Notes under the pieces: generated by a model
The model's database searches: none
Told to the model about the DNA's origin: nothing
Seen by the model: the letters and a program-made list of their open reading frames with translations, nothing else
From: Datisca glomerata
Taxonomy: Eukaryota > Streptophyta > Magnoliopsida > Cucurbitales > Datiscaceae
DNA: 64,000 bases
Direction of reading: 5' to 3'
NCBI GenBank assembly: GCA_003255025.1
Contig: QANY01008662.1
Location: 1,175,763-1,239,762, forward strand
Translations under genes and position numbers: made by a program
In this document: positions 11,244-20,912 of the stretch, in pieces
Numbering within the stretch: position 1 is the stretch's first letter
Layout: each line of letters begins with the position of its first letter

Positions 11244-11920
11244 AAACTCTTTTATTTTTTAACCATTCATCACATGATTTCTGAAAGTGATAATGTTTCA
11301 TTTATTAAGGATTTCATAGCATGCTTATGATATTTTTGAAATTTGTCAGGCATGACGAAGAAAGTTTCTTTTAATACCAAAGATTATTTTATTGTTGAAA
11401 ATTTAAAATTTCTTGTCCTAAAAGGTTCATAGTTGAAATTTTTCTATTATCATAACGAATTTCATTATTCTTGTGAAAACATATTTTTTCATTTTTCTAA
11501 TACCATTGAATTAAGGATAACACTGAAATCATGCCTTAATGCAACTTTTTCTAAACAAATTTCTAATTCATTAATCCAATCATTTTTAGATATTCAAATC
11601 TATCATGACCATAACTAATGAATGGGAGTGTTGAACAAGAAACAGTTGTCCTACCATTGAGCTTCTTAATTTTAAAAGAATTTTGGTTGAGTATTCTAGG
11701 CTCTACCTTTCTGTATTCTAGTAGGTTAGATTCTTCAAATTGCTCCATTGCAGGCTCTTGGTATGATTTCCTACAAAAGATTTCAAGTAAGGGAGTTAAT
11801 AATTTATTTATTAATACATTAGATAAATTAAATATTGAAATCAAAATTGCTATAAATAGATTGTTACCTGACAAAACTTTGTTTGGAAGGAATCTCGAAA
11901 CATGTTTTGCAGATTCATGA
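11244..11920 (-). pseudogene. Copy C1 module X and RNase H tail
   Basis: The minus frame 11874-11563 includes QFEESNLLEYRKVEPRILNQ, closely related to copy C2 (14196-13795: QFEKPGLLEYEKVKARVFNQ). Upstream codons in this frame come from the RNase H C-terminus read out of phase. The remaining part (11563-11244) has the 'NRILTEN', 'LVLKGTFF' and cHKHA blocks in degraded form. It links RNase H to ORF2, as in copy A. No recognisable domain. Confidence 0.6.
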
Positions 11921-12440
11921 TTAATTAAAACAAATTTTTGATTTAATAAGGCAAATTGTATGAAATAAATTTCAAATCTCGAAATCTATTTTTTGATTGA
12001 AATAATTTGATATTTTTGTAAAGATAACTAAAATATTTTTTTTTTATTATCATGGCAAATAATTTAAAGTATTTCCAGTATTGTTTGTCATATTTAAAGG
12101 AAATATTATCAATCAAGAAACACAACTAGTATTGTTTGCTAAGAATGCAGTCAATTAAGAATTGATTAAAGAATTCAATCATTATATTCTGAAATTTACT
12201 TGAAGAAAATTTACGATCAAATGACATTATTTTTGTGTCAAACTCAGAGAACACAACATAATTTCTAAATTTGTTAATTAAGTCTCCTTTGTTTGATTGG
12301 ATATTTTATCCATTTCAAAGTATCTTTGAGGGGCTTATAATTAGTTTGTAAACAAGGATTTCCTTGTTTAAAGATTTGACTTTGAAGAGCAGAACTCTGA
12401 GGTTGTTCTTCAATTCTTCCAAATTTTATTTTTCCTTGTA
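11921..12440 (-). pseudogene. Copy C1 reverse transcriptase / RNase H remnant
   Basis: The minus-strand frame 12125-11943 holds the post-catalytic RT segment (ISFKYDKQYWKYFK; KLFQSKNRF). The YIDD position reads LIDN, so the active site is lost. The fingers domain, about 12130-12440, is short and interrupted, with a large internal loss compared with copy B. The central RNase H domain is also missing. The gene order protease-RT-module X-ORF2 is kept. Confidence 0.75.
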
Positions 12441-13080
12441 AGAACTACAATTGTTTTTCTTTACAAGAAATTAAATTGTTGGATTTGAAAACAGGATTTT
12501 GTTTTAAAGTTTTCAATTTATCATTGCGAGGAAAAGAAAGAAATTTGAATTTAACAGGGTTATCCATGGGATAAGTAATTATCCCATCATGCCCTGTTGT
12601 AAGAGGATACAACAAAAAAATGAATGATAAACTTAAAATAATTTTATTAGTCATATTTTTTGCTGAGACAAATGATATATTGTCTTGGTAAATATGAATT
12701 TTGAGTGTTTCATAATTGATACACATCTGAGTATTCGGAAGAAAATAAAGATTCTTTCGTCTTCTTGAAGTACTTGGAAGGAACTAGTCATTCTTACATA
12801 TAATTCAATTCTACTCCTGAATCAACAAGAGTAATTGTTGTGAAATCCACATATTAAATTATTATTTTGGCCATTATACACCATTTCTTGATTTTGATAT
12901 GAGGAAGTATTTGGATGAAATTATCATTATTTTGATTGTTGATAATAGGTTCTTCAACCTTATTAATTGAAATTGAGAATCTACTAGGTTCTCCTAGTTT
13001 ATTAGATTCATGAATTTTATTTAAACTTTTTATTAAAAGATTTAATTCTTCTTTTATTTTAATATTTTCAATTTCTTACT
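12441..13080 (-). pseudogene. Copy C1 protease and upstream coiled-coil remnant
   Basis: The minus frame 12726-12445 covers the second half of the protease (IHIYQDNISFVSAKNMTNKI) and the linker to RT. The catalytic loop, near 12800-12830, reads LVDSGVELN in place of LVDSGADLN. The coiled-coil-like upstream part runs to about 13080, where it is fused to ORF2 of copy C2 at an internal point (GAAATTGTTATCAAAATC). Confidence 0.7.
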
Positions 13081-13640
13081 GAAATTGTTATCAAAATCTT
13101 AAAACCAAAAGTGAGAAGAGTCAATACTTAGATGCAGGAAAATCCCATGCCATGCATCAATATAGTCAAAATCATATTGTTTTTACTTAAAGTATTTTGA
13201 AATTTGAAGGATGGATTTTCTAAACCATCATAGTTATGATCCTAAGGATAGAGAAAGAATGGTAAATGATTCTTTCCTCAGAATTTTTGATTGGGCTAAA
13301 ATTTATGGATTTTATTTCGAAGAGGATATCTCCGTAGAAACTGAGATTTTTGTTATTGTGTCTAGGGACATAATGGAATTTGGGAATGAAATAGGCTTTA
13401 GAAATTTGTGTTGGATCCTTTAGATGAGCAAATGAATGCTTAATATGAAAGAGATTATAATAAATTGGTTGGTCAAGTGATTGAGCATTAAAAATTGAGT
13501 ATTTAAAAATAGGTCAAATTGTTTGACTAGGGTTAATTGTTAATCAGGTCTGATGGACCCAACTATTATTAATTGGGCTTGGTTAGGAGTAGAAGACTCA
13601 TCCTTGATCTGGCCCTTAGACCAATTGTTGAGTCAAAAAC
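13081..13640 (-). pseudogene. Copy C2 ORF2, N-terminal part only
   Basis: Minus-strand sequence from 13640 (TGGTCTAAGGGCCAG region) to 13081 matches the first 40% of ORF2 in copies A and C1, with the FDPF, HSFxHLKDP and SFYR-like blocks in broken frames. The Trp-rich core and everything beyond it is missing because of the fusion at about 13080. The open plus-strand frame at 13211-13423 is an antisense shadow. Confidence 0.65.
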
Positions 13641-14200
13641 TTTTCTATTTTTGAACCATTTATCACACATTTTCTGAAAGTGATATTGATTCTTTTTATT
13701 AAGGATTTCATAGCATGCTTATGACATTTTTGAAATTCATCAGGCATGATGAAGAAAGTTCCTTTTAGTACCAAAAATTATTTTATTTGAAAATTTAATT
13801 TTTAGAATTTACTTGTCTCAATAGATTTTCAGTTAAAATTCTATTATAACAGATTTCATTATTTTTATAAAACCATATTTTCATACTTTTCTTATACCAT
13901 TGAATTAATGTTGTATTGAAGTCATACTTTAATCCAGCAACATCTTCTAAAATTTCATCCAATTCATCACTCCAGTCATTTTTTGGATATTCAAATCCAT
14001 TATGACCATAATTAACGGATGAGAGTTTTAAACAAAATGTGATTGTCTTGCCATTGTGTTTCTTAATTTTAAAACAATTTTGATTAAACACTCTGGCCTT
14101 TACCTTCTCATATTCTAGTAGGCCAGGCTTCTCAAATTGCCCTACTTTAGAATCTTGGCATGATTTCCTGCAAAAGATTACAAGTAAGGAGGTCATGAAT
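13641..14200 (-). pseudogene. Copy C2 module X (longest open version)
   Basis: The minus frame 14196-13795 (133 codons) is the longest uninterrupted reading of module X. It includes GLLEYEKVKARVFNQNCFKI, KHNGKTITFCLKL, YGHNGFEYPKNDWSDELDEI and YNRILTENLLRQVNSK. It has many Lys/Asn residues, no clear transmembrane segment and an acidic patch in the middle. The first ~15 codons are out-of-phase RNase H sequence, so the true start is unclear. No family recognised. Confidence 0.6.
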
Positions 14201-14880
14201 TTAGTTATTAATACATTGGATAAATTAAATATTGAAATTAAAATTGCTATAAATAGATTGTTACCTGGAAAAACTTTATTTGGAAGGAATTTCGAAACAT
14301 GTTTTGCAGATTCTCAATTAATTAAAATAATATTTTATTTAATAAGGCAAATTGTAAGAAATAAATTTCAAATTCTAGAAATCTATTTTTTGATTGAAAT
14401 AATTTGAATTTTTTTGCAAAGATAACTAAAATGTTTTGTTTTATTATCTTGGCAAACAGTTCAAAGTATTTTCAGTATTGTTTATCATATTTAAAGGAAA
14501 TATTATTAATGTAAACAATCAAGAAATTCAACCAGTATTTATTTACTAAGAATGCATTCAATTAAGAATTAATTAAAGAATTCAATCATTATATTTTGAA
14601 ATTTACTTGGAGAAAATTTAAGATCAAAGAGTATTATTTTCATTTATAATGATCAAATATAATTTTGTATTTATCAATCTTATTTATCTGGATTTTTCAA
14701 AATCTAGATTTTATATAAAACTTAGAGAATGAAACAGCTTCTCTAAATTTGTTGATTAAGTCTCTTTTGTTTGTTATTGGATATTTTATCCATTCCAAAA
14801 CATCGTTAAGGGGCTTATAATTGATTATTAAACGAAGAATTCTTTGTTCAAAGATTTGATTTTGAAGAACAAGATCTTAA
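14201..14880 (-). pseudogene. Copy C2 reverse transcriptase / RNase H remnant
   Basis: The arrangement matches copies A and C1: RNase H C-terminus (SAKHVSKF, near 14300), directly preceded by the RT post-catalytic segment, with central RNase H absent. The active-site box near 14505-14520 reads YINN. RT fingers (14580-14850) keep SINYKPL-like and KWIKY-like pieces in several frames. Not functional. Confidence 0.75.
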
Positions 14881-15300
14881 AGTTGTTCTTTAATCCTTTG
14901 GATTTTAAAACATAATTTTGTTTTAATGCTTTCAACTTCTTATTGTGAGAAAAAAAGAAATTCGAATTTAACAGGTTCATCCATAGGATAAGTAATTATC
15001 CCATCATACTCTATTGTAAAAAGATATAGCAAAGAAATGAATGGTAAACCTATAATTGTTTTATCAGTCATATTTTTTACTAAGACAAAATATGTTTTAT
15101 AACATACATTATCTTGAAAAATATGAACTTTGAGTATTTCATATTTGATATGTATATGAGTATCATTGGCAGAATATAAAGATTCTTTTATATTCTTGAA
15201 GTACTTGAGAGGAACTAGTCCTTCCTACATACAATTCAAATCTACTCCTGAATCAACAAGAGCCATTGTTGTGAAATCAAAATCTTGAATTATTGTTATG
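14881..15300 (-). pseudogene. Copy C2 protease
   Basis: The minus strand encodes TTMALVDSGVDLNC near 15235-15280, the aspartic-protease loop with Ala changed to Val, then EGLVPLKYF and a QDNVCFKT-like block. A stop follows DLNCM, as in copy B. This shared stop suggests the copies derive from an already damaged ancestor or that this codon is commonly lost. Non-functional. Confidence 0.75.
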
Positions 15301-15780
15301 ATCATTATACACCATTTCTTGATTTTGATATGATTAAGCATTTGGATGAAATTATCATTATTTTGATTATTGATAATAGGTTCTTCAACCTTATTAATTG
15401 AAATTGGGAATCTACCAGGTTCTCCTAGTTTACAAGATTCATGACTTTTAATTAAATTTTTATTAAAAGATTTAATTATTCTTTTATTTTAATATTTTCA
15501 ATTTTTGTCTGAAGTTCATGTAGGATAACTTCTTTTTTCTTTCCTTTACCCAAATTGAATTTCTTAAGGGTTTGTGAAAGGCTTGTGATATTGTTAGACT
15601 TAGTAGTTTCTTTTAAAATTACTTTTCTAAGTCTTTCTAGGTATTCTAAATTTTTAATTTTACTAATTAAATCCAACAAGAGATTTTCTTCTTGTTCTTT
15701 ATATTTATTTAGAACATTAATTTTTTTAACAAAGACTATCCCTACACCCCATAGAGATGTTAGTAATTTGAACTACTTCT
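15301..15780 (-). pseudogene. Copy C2 coiled-coil linker
   Basis: The minus frame 15679-15476 (67 codons: NLEYLERLRKVILKETTKSN, NLGKGKKKEVILHELQ) has heptad-like Leu/Ile spacing and high charge. It occupies the position between zinc-knuckle region and protease. The upstream Cys-rich motif seen in copy D is partly preserved near 15740. Capsid sequence is absent beyond 15780. Confidence 0.6.
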
Positions 15781-16075
15781 AGATAGATATAAGCAATTAT
15801 TCATGTAAGCAAATAGGCAATAACAATATCAATAATCAGCCATAATAGGCGGTGAACAGTATAATTATGCAGAAATTGAAGTAGAAACAATAAATGAACA
15901 GTAATTATCCCCACCAAGTTTGGCTTTAATACCAAAAGGCATGGAATCAACAGTAATTTAAAGATGGGGTATTAAGATGCAAGAAGATAAATAATAAAAC
16001 TGTATTAAAAAACAGTAATTACGAAAGCTGTATTAGGGTGTAAGATTAAAAACTTACACAAACAGTTTATTGGCA
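15781..16075 (-). promoter_or_regulatory. Primer-binding site and partial leader (copy C2/D boundary)
   Basis: On the minus strand GGTATTAAAGCC-type primer-binding sequence is the complement of 15922-15934, flanked by AAACTTGGTGGGGATAATTA. Both sides of the site are present here: leader (15945-16075) and post-site DNA (15781-15920). It therefore shows the uninterrupted arrangement, unlike the other copies. The leader stops at about 16075 and jumps into the end of ORF2, so about 500 bp including the TATA box is deleted. Confidence 0.7.
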
Positions 16076-16101
16076 TTTTGTCAAGGGTCCATTAATTCTC
16101 C

Positions 16102-16748
16102 CTATTTATCATCATTGAGGTCTACATCGTCAAAAGGGTCTTGTGAATCCTGGAAGGGATGATGGACCAATTAGGGAAGAGTATGAACATGATATTTTCC
16201 CTTCAATTACTGAGAGGGAGATTTGGATGACTAACTCTTTTTATTCTTTACTGGGTGGATTTTTATTTAAAAAGTGTTTTAACCCCAAGGGATGGATTTT
16301 TCATTCCTCCAAAGTTATTATTTTGAGGATGTAGAAGGAATGATAGAGGATTTTTTCTTCTACACTATTTATGGGTTTTATATTTATTGATGTTGTTTCT
16401 AGAAGAATATCTCCGTAGAAACTAAGGGTTTTGTCGTTGTGTCCAGGAATGAGAATTAGGAAGGAAATGGGCCTTTGCTCTTTCAATTGGATTTTTAAAA
16501 TGAGTGAATGAATGTTCAATGTAAAAGAGATTTTTACTGGGGGTCTTCCTATGATAAGGAGAAGACTTTATATAATTGGTAATTGGTTGGTTGATGACCA
16601 ATTGTGGGTCAAATGGTTTAGAAACTGCAAATGGATCAAATTGGTTGACCAAAGTAGATTGGTAATTTGGCTCGGTAGACTCAAGAATTGTTAATTAGGT
16701 ATTTCTTGGAGCAGAAGGCTCCTTTTTGACTGGTGTCGTGAGGGCCAT
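16102..16748 (-). pseudogene. Copy D ORF2 with central deletion
   Basis: The start ATG is the complement of 16746-16748 and the stop is at 16102-16104 after a DDVDL acidic tail, as in copy B. The N-terminal frame 16652-16422 (MVNQFDPFAVSKPFDPQLVI) is open. The total is about 650 bp against about 1295 bp in copy B. A deletion near 16270 joins the region before the Trp-rich core to the Ser/Lys-rich tail, removing the core itself. Confidence 0.7.
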
Positions 16749-16797
16749 TTCATGAGTGGAGGAATCTCCCTTAACCATTTTCCCCGAGGCTTGGGGC

Positions 16798-17460
16798 CTA
16801 GACCCCATCTTGTTGTTGTTGCTCCTGCAATAATTTACGAGTTAAGAAGTCAGGTACTGAGTTATTAACACATTTAATGAATTCAATATTAAAATAAAAA
16901 ATACTGAGTACAGACTGCCATCTAGCATAAATATGTTTTGAAGCAATATTCTTAACATCTTTTTCGAAAACATGTTTTGCTGATTTACAACCAATTTTTA
17001 AAAGAAATTTTTGAGTCATCTTGGAATTTTTGTATACATAAGACAACAGATAAAATTCCTTAATTGTACTGTAATTAACTTGTAATTGAGACCATGTTCT
17101 AGATGTAAACCTAACAATTTGTTCGGGTGATTTTGGGGAAATTTTTTGTAACAAGATTCCTCCATATCCAATTTCAGAGGCGTTAGTTTGGACAATTTTA
17201 AAAGACTTATTAGGAGGAATTCCAAGACAAGAAAGTGTCTTATCATGGGCCTTAATCCTTTTGATTGAATCAGTATGGACAATTGTCCATGGAGGGAGAT
17301 TCTTTTTAAGCCTGTCAAAGAGAGGCTTACAGTCAATTCTCATTTTATCGTAAAAGTCAAATATGTAATTTAAAGATCCTAGAAATCTTTGTAACTGTGT
17401 TCTATCTAGGATTTCATTAGAGAATTTGTCAGCAAATTGTATCACTCTATCAATTGGCTT
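16798..17460 (-). pseudogene. Copy D RNase H (215-codon open frame)
   Basis: The minus frame 17445-16798 is the longest open viral frame in the window. It contains QLQRFLGSLNYI, LFDRLKKNLPPW, IVQTNASEIGYGGILLQK, TIKEFYLLSYVYKN and VNNSVPDFLTRKLLQEQQQQ. In RNase H the QTDAS Asp binds the catalytic metal; here it is Asn (QTNAS), so the enzyme would be inactive even though the frame is open. It is continuous with RT upstream on the minus strand, and ORF2 starts about 50 bp after its stop. Confidence 0.85.
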
Positions 17461-18300
17461 GAGTACAGAATGATATATTTCAAATCCTAAGAATCTAACC
17501 TTAGATTGAAATAACTTAATTTTACTTGCAGAGATAACTAAACCAAATTTTATTTTATTATCCTAACAAATGATTCAAGATGTCTCCAATGTTGTTCTAT
17601 TATTTTAGAGAAAATGAGTACATCATCAATTTAAACAATTGAGAAATCAGTAAATTGATTAAATATTTCATTCATTATATTTTGAAATTCACTAGGAGCA
17701 TTTTTAAGATCAAAGGGCATTACATTCCATTCATAATGGCCAAATGCAGTTTTATACTTATAAGTTTAAATCCAGATTTCATATCAAATTTAGAGAATAC
17801 CACTGCATCTCCAAGTCTATTTATTGAATCCCTTTTGTTTGGTATTGAATATCTTATCTATTTCAAAATATTATTAAGGGGCTTATAATTGATTACTAAA
17901 CGAGGAACTCATCGTTCAATTTCACTGACCTTCTGGACATAAAACGCTGAGCAGAACCAAGGAGACTTGCTCCTTCTAATGATATTTTTATTGAGAAGTT
18001 CTCTAATTTTCTTTTACAGAACTCAGGTATTTCAAAAATCATTTGAATTGGCCTTCCTTTTCTGGGATATTTCTTTCATCGAATCCCTTAATATAAGGTT
18101 TGACTGACAGTATGTTGCTTCCTGTGCCAGAAAGCATTGGAAATATCAGAACATAATTCTTTACAGATTTTTTGTTCAAATATTTTAATTTTATTTTGAA
18201 GAGCAGGGTTTTGAAGTTGTTCTTCAATTCTATTGAATCTTAGATCATCTTGCAAAAAACACAATTATTTTTCCTTACAAGAAATGAGATTTATGGAATT
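17461..18300 (-). pseudogene. Copy D reverse transcriptase
   Basis: The minus strand carries the RT blocks of copy B in broken frames: GFDERNIPEKEGQFK near 18040-18100, SPWFCSAFYVQKV near 17935-17985, INYKPL near 17880, and the active site near 17622-17633. There Asp-Asp is intact but the Tyr codon is TAA (complement of 17631-17633). Frame 18227-18039 covers the N-terminal linker. It continues to RNase H at about 17460. Confidence 0.78.
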
Positions 18301-18690
18301 AGAAATAAATTTTTCTTTTAAAGTTTTTAATTTTTCATCATAAGGAAAAGAATTTTTTTAAATTAAACAGGTTTATTCATAACATAGGTAATTATATCAT
18401 CATACTCTGTTAAACATGGATATAGTAGAGCAATAAATGATAAACTCAAAATAATTTTATCAGTCATGGTTTTTACTAAGACAAATGATGTCTTAAAACA
18501 TACATTCTCTTGGTAAATATGGATTGTGGGTATTTCATAATTGATATGCATACGAGTACCATTGGCAGATGTCAAAAATTCATTTGTCTTATTAAAGTAT
18601 TTGGTTAGAACTAGTCATTATTTCATACAATTTAAATCTACTCCTCAGTCAACAAAAGCCATTGTCATGACATCAAAATCTTGAATAATT
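18301..18690 (-). pseudogene. Copy D protease
   Basis: The minus frame 18575-18363 includes TSANGTRMHINYEI, the IHIYQENVCFKTSFVLVKTM stretch, and LSLSFIALLYP, the second half of the retropepsin. The catalytic loop lies near 18640-18670; it reads MAFVD followed by a stop where copies B and C have DSGADLN, because TCA became TGA on the coding strand. Inactive. Confidence 0.72.
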
Positions 18691-19360
18691 ATCCTAACCA
18701 TTACATGCAATTTTTTTTATTTTGATATGATTAAGAATTTGGATGAAATTTTTATCGTCTTGACAGTTAATAGGTTCTTCAACCTCATTATTAGAAACTA
18801 ATAAATTACTTGGTTCATTAAATTCTTATTTATTAATTAGATTTTCTATTTTCAAAAGGTTTAATTCTTCCTTTATTTCTGTAGTAGAATTTCTTAATTC
18901 TTTTATTTCTATTATAATATTTTTATTCTTTTTGAAGTTCCTATAAGGTAACTTTCTTTCCTTTCCCTTTTACCCTATTGAAATTTTCAAGGGTTTGCGA
19001 AATACTTGCAGTATTATTATTAGACTTAATATTTTTTTTCTTTAAAGTTACATTTTTAAGTCTTTCAAGGTATTCTTGTTTTAATTCTAAATTTTCAATT
19101 TTGCAAACTAAATCTAATAAGAGGGTTTCTTATTCTTCATTTTTATTTAAGACATTAATTTTTTGACAGCAAATATCCCTACACCCCATAGTGATGTTAG
19201 GAGAATAATTGTTAGAACTTGAGAATTCAGTTTCAGAGGATTGAGGTGTTTCATATTCTCCTAAATCTTCACTATTACTTTCATAATAATCTATTGTTTC
19301 TAAAATTCTAAACAATTCCTGTTTAGGATAATAACTATGAAGGTTTGAAAAATCCATCCT
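18691..19360 (-). pseudogene. Copy D coiled coil and Cys-rich linker
   Basis: The minus frame 19357-19130 (75 codons) has an acidic, Ser-rich stretch (SNSEDLGEYETPQSSETEFS) followed by GCRDICCQKINV, a short Cys cluster. The second relic has an equivalent SSDCDGNCDYYKTLC near 57490-57540. The remainder (19130-18700) is charged coiled-coil-like sequence leading to the protease. At about 19360 it is fused tail to tail with plus-strand ORF2 of copy E. Confidence 0.6.
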
Positions 19361-20117
19361 TAAAGTTTCAAAATACTTTTAAATAAAAACAATAATTTTT
19401 TTTGATTATATTGATGCATGGCACGAGATTTTCTTGCATCAAAGTAGTGACTTTTCTCACTTTTGATTTTTAAATTTTGATAACAATTGCAAAATTGATT
19501 TTCCAAATCGATTCTCAAAATGGTGGTTCAGTCATGATCTTACCTTAAAACTTTTTCCAATTGGTTTACAACAATGTTCCAATTGTTTTTAAAGGTTTAC
19601 AAGCTCTCACCAATTGAGGCCTCATTTCCTCAAATACTTTGGTTTTAAAACAAATACAAAATACTTTGGATTTTGAAATGGCAATAATTGGTTAAGAATG
19701 GAGTCCTCACACAAGAATACGATGTCAAGTGGTGGGGTAAATTGAATACCCAGAAAATTACTGCATCCATTAATTATTTTGTGAGTGTTCATCCCAATAT
19801 GAGACTAGCAAATCTTTTTACCCAAAATCCATTAAAAATCAATGAGCCAATTAACCTAGCTCCAGAAATAAACTTATCAAGTTTGAATTCCTCCAAACCC
19901 AAATCAAAACCTGAGTCTGAAACCTCTTCAAAGAATAAATCAAATGCCTCAATCCAAATTGGAAAAAGAATTAATCCAATAAATACTTCTCCTTTTGGAG
20001 AACAAAGACGAATCTGACTCTAAACCATCCATATAGTCAAGTTATCAATCATCTAGAAAGGTTATTCCTCAGCAATTGAATGACACATTCAATAATATTG
20101 ATCTCAGCGGTAAATGA
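19361..20117 (+). pseudogene. Copy E ORF2, C-terminal two thirds
   Basis: The plus-strand Trp-rich core at about 19400-19540 (FLNFDNNCK, then RFSKWWFS) is followed by the open frame 19688-20017 (NGVLTQEYDVKWWGKLNTQK, VHPNMRLANLFTQNPLKINE, then a Ser/Lys/Pro-rich linker). After a frameshift it ends at a TGA near 20115-20117 (NNIDLSGK). The tail differs from the acidic tail of copies B and D, so there are two ORF2 C-terminal types here. Confidence 0.7.
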
Positions 20118-20897
20118 ATAAAACAATTCATCCTAAGCACAATGCCAATATCAAGAGTTCAGAAATAATCATAATAGTCCTCCAATACAACGGCTATAAT
20201 GATACCCGACAATCAATGGCAACAATCACTTTTGAAATAACAGTAATGAAGACACTAAAATCCAAGATAACAATTATCAAGAAACAACAACAGTGGCTCC
20301 ACCGAAATAAAGCAACAATAGTCACAATTACTCTCTTCAAAACACAATGATGAAGATGCAAGAATCCAATATTACAATTATCAATGAATCTCTGTAATTT
20401 GTCATTTTTTGTAATAATTGTACTAGTTGTCAAATAATTAAACAACTATTTATGGTTTTTACTATAGTCAAAAGTAAACAAAAGTAGAAATGTAAAATAT
20501 TTTTACTTTTATAGAATAGGATAGTTCAGGTAAGTGATGGGTTTCCGGTGAACTCCACTTTCCTTAGGCTATAAATAGGTAACCCTTTCTCATTTGTTCC
20601 TCAGAACTCATTTTACAACTCTTACTATTTGAGAGTTAAAACATGTTTTGTGAAACAAACTTTCTTCTTCTTTTCCTCTTTTATAAATCTTTTCTTTTTT
20701 CTTCAACATAAATTAGTGAGCGGGAGCACTAATTTATCGTTGCCAATAAAACTGTTTGTGTAAGTTTTGAATCTTGCACCTCAATACAGCTTTGTAATTA
20801 CTGTTTGTTAATACAGTTTTTACTGCATAATTACTCTTTATTTCTTGCATCTTAATACTCCCTCTTTAAATTAATGTTAATTCCGTGCCTTTTGGTA
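20118..20897 (+). promoter_or_regulatory. Pararetrovirus promoter and leader (copy E)
   Basis: An Asn/Gln-rich stretch (20118-20380) leads into the promoter. TATA box GGCTATAAATAGG is at 20568-20580, then a pyrimidine-rich leader (20660-20705), then AATTACTGTTTGTTAATACAG and finally GCCTTTTGGTA at 20887-20897. That is the first five bases of the primer-binding site (TGGTA). After this the sequence becomes (AT)n and then the copia LTR, so the viral copy is cut inside its primer site. Confidence 0.75.
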
Positions 20898-20912
20898 GGT
20901 ATATATATATAT

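Noticed and set aside
13211..13423. Plus-strand 70-codon frame
   Set aside because: It is antisense to the ORF2 remnant of copy C2 and has no homologue in other copies on that strand.
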